Positions 48,820 through 57,656 of a DNA stretch of 64,000 bases are shown in pieces. Position 1 is the first letter of the stretch, and every line of letters begins with the position of its first letter. The translations under genes were made by a program, and so were the position numbers. Location: the NCBI GenBank assembly GCA_018780035.1, contig JADMKE010000001.1:124001-188000 (forward strand), given 5' to 3'. The notes under the pieces are model-generated. The model saw nothing but the letters and a program-made list of their open reading frames with translations, was not told the origin of the DNA and made no database searches. This DNA is from Candidatus Sericytochromatia bacterium. Lineage in GTDB: Bacteria; Cyanobacteriota; Sericytochromatia; UBA7694.

Positions 48820-50089
48820 AAAGATGAATATGCATCAATCCATCCGAATAGGCGATCAATTGCGTCAAGCCCATTTGGTTTCCCGCTTTCAGATTAAGCA
48901 AGCCTTAAACCATCAAAAAAGAGCGCCCGAAAAACTGGGGCAGATTTTAAAAAAGCTGGGGTTTTTGTCTGAGTCCAGCATCAATCTAACCTCAGCCTCA
49001 AAGCAAGCGAAATCGGCCCCTTTGGGTGAACGTTTATTGCGTTCAGGTTGGATTACACAGGACCAATTGGATTCAGCTTTGCAAGAGCAGTATGAGACTG
49101 AAGAAGAACTTGGGACGCTCTTGCTGCGCAAAGGTAGCTTGGCCCCACATCAACTAGAACAGGCTCTGACAGAGCTTTTGTTTGATCGCACCCAGCGACA
49201 CAGACAAAAATTGGGCAGTATTTTACTTCAGACCCGACAAATTTCTCATTGGCAATTAGACAAAGCCCTGAGCCAACAGCAGAAAAAAGAGCCTCTGGGA
49301 CAAACCCTCTTGCGGCTTAACTGGCTCTGTTCTCAGAAATTGGCGCAGGCTTTGCGGTTGCAGAAAAAATTATTGCGCAGCGCTGCGGCCACATTTTTGG
49401 GTAGCAGCCTTTTATTGGCGTGCCAACCCCCAACAGTCCCTTTGCAGTTTGCCGATGCGGGCAATCTCAATGCTCCCCCCGTCTATCAGGTACAGTCCCA
49501 AGCCAACCTCAAAGGGGCTTTTAAAACCTTGAATGTCAAAGAATCTGGTCAGCACGATTTTAAAATTCGCGTTTATCAAAATGGCAGCAAAGTCATTGAA
49601 AACGTACCTTTCTTTCGGCAAGGCCGAGATAATACCTGTGGGCAAGCAGTTGTAGCCATGGTAACCAATTTTTGGGGAATGAAAACCAATTACCAAAACC
49701 TGGTGGATAAAGAAAATCCACTTAATCTGGCTACCTCAGCCGGAATGCTGAGCAGTTCCTTTCGCGAAAAAGGGCTGGCTGCCCAAGATTTTCGCCGAGG
49801 GGATCTTGCAAATATTATCGATGAGATAAACAAAGGGCGTCCGACACCTGTCTTGCTGGACTTTGGCAATATACAAAGTGCCCACTATGTGGTTGTCGTG
49901 GGCTATAACCTTAAAAAAGGCACCCTGATTATCCATGACAGTTTGGAAGGCCCCTATGTTGAAATGGATCAAACGGTCTTTTTAAAAATGTGGGAAAATA
50001 AATCTGTGAGAAGTATCTTACCAGTGGTGGCAGACAATTACCAACGGCTGATGTTTCGGGTGTTTCATCCAGAAACCAGACAATTATAA
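48806..50089 (+). CDS. MshEN-repeat protein with central lipobox and C39-like papain domain (copy 2)
   Basis: A 427-residue paralogue of the gene at 29120, nearly the same along its whole length. Differences are mostly in the first 60 residues and scattered. It has the same order: MshEN-like units, hydrophobic stretch with LLLAC (Cys206), then NVPFFRQGRDNTCGQAVVAM (Cys278), AHYVVVVGYN and IHDSLEG. AAGGAG lies eight bases before the ATG, so this copy has the better start. It is translationally coupled to the thioredoxin-like gene and followed by a lytic transglycosylase. Confidence 0.82.
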   Translation: MPRDKKMNMHQSIRIGDQLRQAHLVSRFQIKQALNHQKRAPEKLGQILKKLGFLSESSINLTSASKQAKSAPLGERLLRSGWITQDQLDSALQEQYETEEELGTLLLRKGSLAPHQLEQALTELLFDRTQRHRQKLGSILLQTRQISHWQLDKALSQQQKKEPLGQTLLRLNWLCSQKLAQALRLQKKLLRSAAATFLGSSLLLACQPPTVPLQFADAGNLNAPPVYQVQSQANLKGAFKTLNVKESGQHDFKIRVYQNGSKVIENVPFFRQGRDNTCGQAVVAMVTNFWGMKTNYQNLVDKENPLNLATSAGMLSSSFREKGLAAQDFRRGDLANIIDEINKGRPTPVLLDFGNIQSAHYVVVVGYNLKKGTLIIHDSLEGPYVEMDQTVFLKMWENKSVRSILPVVADNYQRLMFRVFHPETRQL

Positions 50090-50136
50090 GATTTGTTCAG
50101 ATAGCGAAAATGGCACTTTAAATTAAGGATGGTAAT

Positions 50137-51243
50137 ATGACACAAATTAATGGATCTTCACAGCCTCTCTCTTTTAAAGAGCAATTTACTCAGGCTGCGC
50201 AAGACAAACAAATTACGGCTCAAGAAGCCAAAGAATTGAATTCGTTTATTGACCGGATGCAAATCCCGAACGAAGACAAAGATGCGCTTAAACAAATGGT
50301 TTCCAAGTTGGAAGATTCCACCAATGGCGGATTCAATTTCTTGGGGCTTAAGATTAACTGGCGCAGCGGAATTGATGCCAACGAAAAAGAGGGGCTTGAA
50401 TCTCTGGCAAAAAACAACCGCATGGCCTCTCAATTGCTGATGTTTTACAACGAAGCGGTAACCCAAGAATCCACCTTGGATACCTCCTTGGTGAATGGGG
50501 TTCAATCCCCAGTATCATCGGCAAGCGCTCCCTCTGATTATGCGGGCAATAGCAATTATGCTGAACATGGAACAAATCCCAATGGTGTGACCTTCTCCAA
50601 GCCAAGTACCCGTGCAGCTACGCCAGTTGCTCCTTTAAACAGCCCCAGCCCTGTGGATAATAGTCCTATGGGGGATATGGAGGCAGAACTCTACCAAGCG
50701 ATTAAGAGTTATCCTGGCAATAAGGCGACGGATGCCGAGGCGCGTGAAATTGCGCGAACTCTGAACGAATCAGCTAAAGCCATGGGTTTCAGTGCTGAAA
50801 ATACCCGAAAAATGTTGGCCGTTTTTGCTCATGAAAGCGGGGGATTTGATCCTCGGGCCCGCAGCCAGACAGGTGCAGGCGGTCTGGGTCAGCTCACTGG
50901 AGTGGCCATTGAAGACATGCAGCGTCTTTCAGGTGCAGGCGGCCCTTATGCAGAATATAGCAATAATTTTATTAAACCCGGTGGAGATCGCACGGATATT
51001 CGCAGCAATATCTGGACTTCCGTGGCCTATATGCATAACCTGATGGGTCAAATTGGCAGTCAGGATATCAGCAACGCCTTTGTCGCTTACAATACGGGGG
51101 TAGGTGGCTACCGAGCACTCATGACCATGGGGTCTGGCGCAGATGCCTATCTGGAAAGGGCGACAGGTGTTACGGGCAAAGGCAATGAAGCCCGTGCTTA
51201 TGCTGGCTTTGTAACAGCGGCGTATAACCGCATGTTCGCTTAA
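50137..51243 (+). CDS. Lytic transglycosylase (SLT-fold) protein without signal peptide
   Basis: A 368-residue protein. The C-terminal half (from about residue 205) has the SLT fold: catalytic Glu in LAVFAHESGGFDPRARSQTG, then GAGGLGQLTGVAIEDM and VAYNTGVGGYRALMTMG. Such enzymes cleave peptidoglycan with formation of anhydro-muramic ends. The N-terminal half is a helical/EF-hand-like region (ITAQEAKELNSFIDRMQIPN) and a Pro/Ser/Thr linker. No signal peptide is visible, so export, if it happens, must use another route. AGGAT precedes the ATG. It follows the C39 copy 2 gene by 47 bases. Confidence 0.82.
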   Translation: MTQINGSSQPLSFKEQFTQAAQDKQITAQEAKELNSFIDRMQIPNEDKDALKQMVSKLEDSTNGGFNFLGLKINWRSGIDANEKEGLESLAKNNRMASQLLMFYNEAVTQESTLDTSLVNGVQSPVSSASAPSDYAGNSNYAEHGTNPNGVTFSKPSTRAATPVAPLNSPSPVDNSPMGDMEAELYQAIKSYPGNKATDAEAREIARTLNESAKAMGFSAENTRKMLAVFAHESGGFDPRARSQTGAGGLGQLTGVAIEDMQRLSGAGGPYAEYSNNFIKPGGDRTDIRSNIWTSVAYMHNLMGQIGSQDISNAFVAYNTGVGGYRALMTMGSGADAYLERATGVTGKGNEARAYAGFVTAAYNRMFA

Positions 51244-51352
51244 TATTAGAGTCCAGAAGACAATAACACTTTTCTCTCCGATCGCTTGTCCCTGTAGTCA
51301 CGCTTGTTCCCTATCAGGCAGAATATAGAAACCCATTTTGTCAAGTCGGGGC

Positions 51353-52240
51353 TCAGTCCAGTTTAAATCCTTGAGCTATATAAAACTTGAAAAGAGTTGT
51401 TTTCATAAAATCAGGCGCAAAAGATCCATAAAATCTCAGAAGAGCTTCTGTTTTTGATTTTATTGCTGGATATGTACTCGCTAATTCAATGATATGCTCA
51501 GGCTGAGAAAAGACCATGCCTGCAAAAGTATTAAAATCTTCTTCTAGGTCAGAAGTCGAGTACTGGCTTAAAAAACCGATTTTGAGCAAAGCGGTTTCTT
51601 CTTCTGTTTTAAATCCTTCCTTCAGAGCTTCAGTTCCTGGATTTTCCTTTGTTTCATAGACATACTGAAAGTTTTTGGGGTTAATTTTTCGCCACTCAGA
51701 AACTGGGAAATTAAATTTTTTTAATAAAATAGAGCTGAATTCATGATGAAATGAATCCAAAACAAAGAGACGGTTATCTGTGGATGTTTGATCAGAGAAA
51801 TTGGCAATAAACAAATCCCCCTTACCCCTCTCATCATAAAAAGCATATGTTGCCCCATACAATTGGCCATAGAGGTAAAGTCTTTTTGAAATCGCAATGG
51901 CACTCAGGCTTTCACTTATAACTTTCTTGGGGTAGTTTCCCAATGCTTCTTTTAATGTTTTACAAAAAACAGCCCCGCTGCCAATATCTATAGGTTCCGA
52001 GTGAGCATCCATCGGGGGTTCTCTCCATGAGGAATAGAAGACAGAATCGGGCTGTTTATAAACAATTTTAATGAGATAGTCTTTTTCCAGACCAGATATG
52101 CAATGCTCAAAAGAGGATGTATCCCCTTTGCTTTGGGGGATACATCCTAAAAAGAATAAACAGAATAATAAAAATGGCTTGTAACTGGTTTGCTGCAGTA
52201 AACGGGAAATTAAAAACAGAAACCCAGTGTTTAATGTCAA
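51353..52240 (-). CDS. HHEFSS-motif lipoprotein, putative degenerate zinc-metallopeptidase-like (copy A)
   Basis: A 295-residue protein with lipobox FFLGC. The mature part has YGATYAFYDERG, LDSFHHEFSSILLKKFNF and LEEDFNTFAGMVFSQPEHII. Zinc-binding metallopeptidase families with HEFaH and a later E-D-F pair show similar order; here the third histidine is Ser, so catalysis in that form is doubtful. The start codon seems to be TTG, since no ATG precedes the signal. A close paralogue lies directly upstream (52270-53103). Confidence 0.65.
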   Translation of the reverse strand: MTLNTGFLFLISRLLQQTSYKPFLLFCLFFLGCIPQSKGDTSSFEHCISGLEKDYLIKIVYKQPDSVFYSSWREPPMDAHSEPIDIGSGAVFCKTLKEALGNYPKKVISESLSAIAISKRLYLYGQLYGATYAFYDERGKGDLFIANFSDQTSTDNRLFVLDSFHHEFSSILLKKFNFPVSEWRKINPKNFQYVYETKENPGTEALKEGFKTEEETALLKIGFLSQYSTSDLEEDFNTFAGMVFSQPEHIIELASTYPAIKSKTEALLRFYGSFAPDFMKTTLFKFYIAQGFKLD

Positions 52241-52269
52241 TTACTTTTTCCCAATGATGTAATGACTCT

Positions 52270-53103
52270 TTAAGGTTTTAAACCCTTGGAGGCATATTTT
52301 TTAAATAAGGGTGTATTGTTAAACGCGGGATCGATTGAGGTATAAAACTTAAGCCAAATAACAATCTTCTTACGAATTATGGCATGTTTACTTGCTAGAT
52401 CAATCATCCAATCAGGATAAGCAAAAAGAACACCCGAGAATACATTTACATCTTCTTCAAGACTTGACATGCCATAGTCACTCATAAACCCCCTAACAAA
52501 AGGGGATTCTTCTTTTTGAAGATGTTCTTGATTTTTCATTGCCTCTAATCCAGGTATCTTTTGGTCTTCATATTTATACCGAAAAGTCTTTATATTTGCT
52601 TTTCGCCACTCAGCCTCGGGAAAGGGATATCTTTTCATCAATATGGAACTAAATTCATGATGTATTGAATCAAAAATATACTCATAGGAGTTTAAGTTGA
52701 CAGAATCACTATCTTTCGATAAAAATATTGAATTGCGATCTGGATCTGTTTGAGTATAAGTAGCGCCATAAAATGTACCATAAAAATACAATTTTTTAGC
52801 TAAACCAATATATCTCAGATTTTTTTTGATAACATTACTTGGGTATTGTGATAAGGCATCTTTAATTGGTTTGTGAATTTCTGACAAATCTTGAAAAACC
52901 AAGGGTTCGTATGTAACCGAAATGGGTGGTTCCAACCAATAAGCAGGGAATTTTTTTTCTAATTGCTCAAAGACAATAGAAATACCATATTTTTTTTCCA
53001 ATTCAAGGTAGAGAGATTTTGTACCTTTATCATCTGTTTTACTTTGCGCAGAACAACCAGTAAAAAATAAAAACACAAAAAAAATAGCGATCCAACCCCT
53101 CAT
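52270..53103 (-). CDS. HHEFSS-motif lipoprotein (copy B)
   Basis: A 277-residue paralogue of the previous protein with lipobox FFTGC. Landmarks correspond: YGATYTQTDPDRN, FDSIHHEFSSILMKRYPFPE, AEWRKANIKTF and LEEDVNVFSGVLFAYPDWM. Conservation of HHEFSS in both copies argues that the motif is functional rather than decayed. The ATG at 53103 is chosen; a longer frame runs backwards into the proline-rich gene in another reading frame. It ends 29 bases before copy A starts, so the two are one operon. Confidence 0.65.
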   Translation of the reverse strand: MRGWIAIFFVFLFFTGCSAQSKTDDKGTKSLYLELEKKYGISIVFEQLEKKFPAYWLEPPISVTYEPLVFQDLSEIHKPIKDALSQYPSNVIKKNLRYIGLAKKLYFYGTFYGATYTQTDPDRNSIFLSKDSDSVNLNSYEYIFDSIHHEFSSILMKRYPFPEAEWRKANIKTFRYKYEDQKIPGLEAMKNQEHLQKEESPFVRGFMSDYGMSSLEEDVNVFSGVLFAYPDWMIDLASKHAIIRKKIVIWLKFYTSIDPAFNNTPLFKKYASKGLKP

Positions 53104-53161
53104 AAAATGAGATCTGGGTGTAATTGTAATTTTTTTTGTGTTAGAAACAAGAAAAACCAGC

Positions 53162-53683
53162 TTAAGATGACGCTTTGGGGGGTGGTTTAGGACCAGCCAC
53201 AGGCGGCTTAGGCTGTAGCGGTGGTTTTGGTTGCTGTGGTGGTTTAGGCATAACTGGTGGGGGTGCTGGTTGCGGATGAGGAATTGGAGGTTTAGGTTGA
53301 GGAGGGGGTTGCCCACCTGGTGGAGGTTGATTACCTGGGGGCTTCGGACTATTCACAGGTGGTTTAGGTTGAACACCAGGCGGCTGAGGAGAGGGCTGAT
53401 TAGGGAAATTAGGAGGATTACAAGGCCCAGAGCCTGGAACAGGTATAGGAAAGGAGCAACCAGGAATTCTTGCACCAGATTCCTCATCACCTAACAGATC
53501 AACAGCAGGAATACCGTTTCCTTGTTTCAAAGAAGGGGTATCATTTTTAACGCTATCAACAGGAATAGAATTGGTATTTTGCACTGGTGAAATAGCGCTG
53601 TCCCCCTCATTTGACGAGGGCGTTTTGGTAACTGGCTGAGTAGTCGGGAAATTGGGCAAAGGCTTTGAATTGTTTACAAACAT
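53162..53683 (-). CDS. Proline-rich signal-less protein
   Basis: A 173-residue protein. The first ~95 residues are polar (MFVNNSKPLPNFPTTQPVTK ...). The last ~80 are almost pure Pro/Gln/Lys with repeats such as QPKPP, KPPGNQPPPGG and PQPKPP, an extended polyproline-II region. GGAG is well placed before the ATG. It lies upstream of the HHEFSS lipoproteins on the same strand and may be a surface or spacer protein; a function cannot be named. Low complexity also allows that the length varies between strains. Confidence 0.65.
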   Translation of the reverse strand: MFVNNSKPLPNFPTTQPVTKTPSSNEGDSAISPVQNTNSIPVDSVKNDTPSLKQGNGIPAVDLLGDEESGARIPGCSFPIPVPGSGPCNPPNFPNQPSPQPPGVQPKPPVNSPKPPGNQPPPGGQPPPQPKPPIPHPQPAPPPVMPKPPQQPKPPLQPKPPVAGPKPPPKASS

Positions 53684-53972
53684 TGTCAGCTCCATCCATC
53701 AAAAATTAAAACGGTCGATCATATTATACGACTAAACTATGAAAATCTTGTCATCTGCAGGGATATTTTGTTCTTCATTTGTATACAATCCTGTTTCTTC
53801 TCTGAAAGTGACCTTTAACCCCAAAATTGCCCCCCTAAAAGGGTTGTCGCATAAAAAAGCACTTTGAAAGCAAAGAAAGTCTTTGGAGTCCTCATACGAA
53901 CGAAACACGATCAGAACTCAGATCAGTTCCGAAGTGGGTTTTACTTATACGAAGACGAAAAGTGATGACTCT

Positions 53973-55385
53973 CTAAGCAGAGAGCGGAAACAGCACTTTA
54001 AAACAGCACCCCTGACCCATTTCGCTTGCCAGTAATATCTGCCCACCATGGCTTTCTGCCAGTGTTTTAGAAAGTGCGAGGCCCATGCCAAAATGCTGAC
54101 GATTCTCCGTTCGGGCCTGCTCGACCTGAAAAAACCGCTCAAAAATCCGCCCCTGATCTGCTGCTGAGATTCCAGGCCCCTGATCTGTGACCGAAAAACC
54201 CAGCAAATGGGGGAGTTCAATTACATCCAGCTGAATTTGGCTGCCAACGGGTGAAAAACGCAAGGCATTTTCGAGCAGATTGTCCAGGATCTGTTCCAGG
54301 TAGCGGGTATGAACCGCAACCGAGTGCTGCTGGCCTTTTGCTATATGAATCAGGCCAATCCCCTTTTCATGGGCCTTTTCTAGCCAGCGCAGCCGAGTTT
54401 TTTCTAAAAGTGGTTCTAAAGCGGTGTGGCCTTCGAGCAAGGTCCCCATTTCACTGGCCTGTTCAATCCGATTGAAGTTGAGTAAGACCTCTGCCAATTG
54501 GATCAAGCGATTGACTTCTTCAAGATTGCTGAGTAGCAAGGTCTTGTATGCCTGATTTTCTCTGGGTTTACGCAGCGCGACCTGAATTTCGCCTTTGAGA
54601 ATGGTCAGGGGTGTTCGCAGTTCATGGGAGGCATTTGCGGTAAATGCACGCAATTCACTTGCTGCTTGTTCAAGCCGGGCCAACATGGCATTGAGTTGGG
54701 TTGTGAGTTCATATAATTCTTGAGGGGCCTGCGGGGTATCTGGAATGCGCTGAGACAATTGCTTGAGATCGATCTGAGCGGTAATGGCGGCAATTTGCGC
54801 CAAAGGTGCAACGGCACGCCCAGCGATGCGCCAGCCCCAAAAAGAAGCCAGAATCAAAATGGCGACGCTGGCGATACCAAAGAGGCCCATGACCTGTAAC
54901 AGGGTTTCATCAATAGGGGCAAGGGGCGTTGCTACTTGCAAAGAATATTTTTGTTTTTTGTGTTCAATTGCCAAATACAAAATCCGATAGGGCTGACGGT
55001 GGAGATCGTTTTGCGTCAAAACTTGAAAGCTGGCATGTGAGGGGAGACGGTCCAGAGTCAGCGTAAAGGGAGATTCGCGAAAACCATGGTTCGAAGCCCG
55101 CAGTTGACCTTTTAAGGTTGTGATTTGGACGTAACGCGGCAAAGAATAAGCACTTGAGCCAGGTAAAACATCATGGGTGCGATGCAGATGCAGGTCTGCA
55201 TTTTGAGTGGCAAAATCTGCTTCACTCTGGGCAATCAATAAAAGGCTCCGATCCAGACTTTGTAACAGATTTTGGTACAAACTAAGACAGGTGACTACGC
55301 CCAAAAGCAAGATTAGACAGAAAAAAGAAGCGACATAATGCCGGGTCAAAAGCAGTCGAAATGATTTACGTGAAAAAGTACTCAT
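53973..55385 (-). CDS. Metal-sensor-like histidine kinase
   Basis: A 470-residue membrane histidine kinase. There are two membrane segments (FFCLILLLGVVTCLSL and GIASVAILILASFWGW) with a periplasmic sensor between, then HAMP, the phosphoacceptor FTANASHELRTPLTILKGEI, the N box LLENALRFSPVG, G1 VTDQGPGISAADQ and G2 HFGMGLALSKTLAESHGG. Order and size fit CusS-type kinases. No response regulator is adjacent; the CusR-like protein at 35414 is the best partner in the window. It is divergent from the YtkA-like/third-RND operon with nested inverted repeats between. Confidence 0.9.
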   Translation of the reverse strand: MSTFSRKSFRLLLTRHYVASFFCLILLLGVVTCLSLYQNLLQSLDRSLLLIAQSEADFATQNADLHLHRTHDVLPGSSAYSLPRYVQITTLKGQLRASNHGFRESPFTLTLDRLPSHASFQVLTQNDLHRQPYRILYLAIEHKKQKYSLQVATPLAPIDETLLQVMGLFGIASVAILILASFWGWRIAGRAVAPLAQIAAITAQIDLKQLSQRIPDTPQAPQELYELTTQLNAMLARLEQAASELRAFTANASHELRTPLTILKGEIQVALRKPRENQAYKTLLLSNLEEVNRLIQLAEVLLNFNRIEQASEMGTLLEGHTALEPLLEKTRLRWLEKAHEKGIGLIHIAKGQQHSVAVHTRYLEQILDNLLENALRFSPVGSQIQLDVIELPHLLGFSVTDQGPGISAADQGRIFERFFQVEQARTENRQHFGMGLALSKTLAESHGGQILLASEMGQGCCFKVLFPLSA

Positions 55386-55397
55386 GAAATGCATCTT

Positions 55398-55466
55398 AAC
55401 ATTGAAAAAAGAGGGTCTAACAGGCTTCTTAGAGAATTCAAAGAATGACCTGTTAAACTCAATGTT
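55398..55466. promoter_or_regulatory. Nested inverted repeats between the histidine kinase and the third RND operon
   Basis: AACATTGA (55398-55405) is inverted at TCAATGTT (55459-55466), and TAACAGG (55418-55424) is inverted at CCTGTTA (55449-55455). The same stretch holds AATTCAAAGAATG-N3-TGTTAAA (55435-55457), shared with 45594-45616. A response regulator or other dimer could bind here and control both directions. Confidence 0.5.
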
Positions 55467-55496
55467 GATCATTTCAAACAATCAGGAGCATAACTT

Positions 55497-55922
55497 ATGC
55501 AAGTTCAATTCATTACTTCTCCCTTAAAAAAAGGCCTGATTCTGGGTTTGGGTTTGGCCCTGCTCAGCTTGCCTGTCAGCGCAGGCCCCACCAAGAGCTT
55601 TACCAAAAATGCTGCCGGTTTGAGTTTTAAACTGACCATTCCCCATCCCTTACCCATGGGTGAGCAAAAATTGAGACTGAAAGTAATGCAGGGTACACAG
55701 CTGCTTAAAAACGCCAAATTGACTGGGTTGATCAGCATGGATGACGGCATGAAAGCCGCGGTCAAAATTACCCCTCAGACAAATGGCGAATTTGAGCTGA
55801 AGACAAACTTTAGCATGGGCGGGGAATGGCAACTCAAACTGCAACAGAGCGCCCCGGTCAAGACAGAAGTCAAATTCGAGCTGATGGTGTCTGGCGGCAA
55901 TCACGCTGGCCATCAGATGTAA
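55497..55922 (+). CDS. Exported YtkA/FixH-like protein
   Basis: A 141-residue protein with signal peptide (LGLALLSLPVSAG). One Ig-like domain: FKLTIPHPLPMGEQKLRLKV, LKNAKLTGLISMDDGMKAA, and GGEWQLKLQQSAPVKTEVKF. It ends GGNHAGHQM, His/Met residues that may bind copper. It is the first gene of the third RND operon and resembles the domain fused to the C-terminus of the adaptor encoded next, suggesting a duplicated copper-binding unit. Confidence 0.78.
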   Translation: MQVQFITSPLKKGLILGLGLALLSLPVSAGPTKSFTKNAAGLSFKLTIPHPLPMGEQKLRLKVMQGTQLLKNAKLTGLISMDDGMKAAVKITPQTNGEFELKTNFSMGGEWQLKLQQSAPVKTEVKFELMVSGGNHAGHQM

Positions 55923-55928
55923 GTCGCT

Positions 55929-57656
55929 GTGATTTTACGCAAATATCTGCCCGGTTTGGTGTTGCTGATCGCATCGATTGCACTGACGGCATTTGCTGTC
56001 CAACGCTTTCGTCTGCCCGGCCAGTCCAATATGCTGGAATCCCTGGCCATGGATATGAACACCATGAAGCCAGAACCCGGTTCTGTGCCCGTGGGCGTCA
56101 CGCAAGTGACGCTGCGCCGGGTGCAACCGGAACTCATTTATACGGGCACCGTTCGGGGCTTGAATGAAATCAGCATCGCGGCCCGTGTCGATGGCAGCTT
56201 GAGTGCCGTCCGCGTCTACACAGGTTCTCGGGTTAGGCGGGGCCAATTATTGGCCTCGCTTTCGGCCCCTGAATTGGGCGCTCAGATTGACACTGCTCAG
56301 GCAGAACAGCAAGAAGTTCAAGCTGAATTGAAGGTTCTTGCCCAGGAAGCCCAGCGTCTGCTCTCAGAAGAACAAACCGCCAATGCCAGCATTGGAGAAG
56401 CCCAAGCAGAGCTGAAAACAGCCGAAGCCAATCTGGCTTATTGGCGTGAACGCCTGCCACGGGAGCTTGAATTGTATCAAGCAGGCGGGATTGCCAAAGA
56501 AGAATACCAGCGCTACCAAGCTGATCATCAAGGGGCAGAATCGGGTGTGCAGGCCGCACGCCAACGCCTCAATGCTGCCGAAAGTGAGCGCAAGACCCGT
56601 CAGGCCCTGCGCAGAGAAAATCTGGCCCGCCAAGGGGCGCAGAAAAAGTCGATTTCCCGTGCGGGCAGCAGTGTTCGCGAGCGCCAGATTCAACAGGGAT
56701 TTACCCAGATCACAGCCCCTGTCAGTGGGGTGATTACAGAGCGTTTGCTTGCTCCCGGCTCCATCGTCACTGCCGGTACACCCATTTTGACTTTGGCACA
56801 AATCGATTCTGTCCGGATTCAGGTGCGTGTTGCTGAATCCGATAGTTCTGGTTTAAACATCGGTGATATGTTGGTCTTCAACTCCGCTGCCCAGCCAGAT
56901 AACGAGATTGAGGCCAGTGTCAGCAGTATCTCCCCCTCTTCAGGGGCCAATACCCGCACCCAAATTGTCGAAGCGATTGTTCCCAATCCCGAGGGCCAGC
57001 TTTTGCCGGGACATTCAGTTAAAGTGCGCTTACGCAAAGGAATGGGAGAAGCTCCCAAACCTGCAATTCCAGAGCGAGCACTGGTTCAAATACAAGGCCA
57101 AGACAGTGTTTGGACCATCCGCAACGGGCGTGCCCATCTTGTGCCTGTGACTGTCGAAGCGAGTGGCCGGGACTGGGTCAGTGTTTCTGAATTGGCAAAG
57201 GGCACAGCGATCATTAGCGAGGGTTATGAGGGGCTCAGTGAGGGCCTGGCGGTCACCCCTGTGCGCTGGACGGAAAACGGGCCTGAACGCCTGCCAGAAG
57301 CCGGGGGGAGCAATCGCCTTCATGATCGCAATGGCTGGACCTTGCAGGCCAATCTCACTCAGGAACTTGTGCTGAAAGTGGCCATTGACCCCAAACCGCC
57401 GATTGCTGGCAAAAATACCCTTGGCTTTGAACTGCTACACGGGGGGCAGCATCCGATCACGGATGCCCGTATTCATCTCGAAACCAGCATGCCCGCTATG
57501 AATATGCCCGGCCCAGACCTGAGCGCCAAGCACAAGAGCAAGGGCCGTTATGAATCTGAATTTACCGGGATGAGTGGTCTTTGGCAAGTGGTTGCAACGG
57601 TTGAAACTGGAGGCAAGCGCCTCAAACCGTTGACCTTTGAGTTTAATCTGCCATGA
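55929..57656 (+). CDS. RND adaptor with a C-terminal YtkA/FixH-like domain
   Basis: A 575-residue membrane fusion protein. An anchor (YLPGLVLLIASIALTAFAV) is followed by the adaptor parts: LNEISIAARVDGSLSAVRVY, a long coiled-coil hairpin, and ITAPVSGVITERLLAPGSI. After the usual membrane-proximal domain, from about residue 470, there is an extra Ig-like domain: FELLHGGQHPITDARIHLE, SMPAMNMPGPDLS and FTGMSGLWQVVATVETGG. That addition resembles YtkA/FixH and carries a Met cluster. The start is a GTG. It overlaps the RND gene by four bases. Confidence 0.82.
   Translation: MILRKYLPGLVLLIASIALTAFAVQRFRLPGQSNMLESLAMDMNTMKPEPGSVPVGVTQVTLRRVQPELIYTGTVRGLNEISIAARVDGSLSAVRVYTGSRVRRGQLLASLSAPELGAQIDTAQAEQQEVQAELKVLAQEAQRLLSEEQTANASIGEAQAELKTAEANLAYWRERLPRELELYQAGGIAKEEYQRYQADHQGAESGVQAARQRLNAAESERKTRQALRRENLARQGAQKKSISRAGSSVRERQIQQGFTQITAPVSGVITERLLAPGSIVTAGTPILTLAQIDSVRIQVRVAESDSSGLNIGDMLVFNSAAQPDNEIEASVSSISPSSGANTRTQIVEAIVPNPEGQLLPGHSVKVRLRKGMGEAPKPAIPERALVQIQGQDSVWTIRNGRAHLVPVTVEASGRDWVSVSELAKGTAIISEGYEGLSEGLAVTPVRWTENGPERLPEAGGSNRLHDRNGWTLQANLTQELVLKVAIDPKPPIAGKNTLGFELLHGGQHPITDARIHLETSMPAMNMPGPDLSAKHKSKGRYESEFTGMSGLWQVVATVETGGKRLKPLTFEFNLP

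Noticed and set aside
51353-53103. Calling the HHEFSS lipoproteins active HExxH zinc peptidases
   Set aside because: The third histidine of HExxH is a serine in both copies, so the standard site is incomplete.
53162-53420. Repeated CCACC/GGTGG-type units that look like a short-repeat array
   Set aside because: These encode the proline-rich tail of the 53162-53683 protein; units are irregular and there are no spacers, so it is not a CRISPR array.
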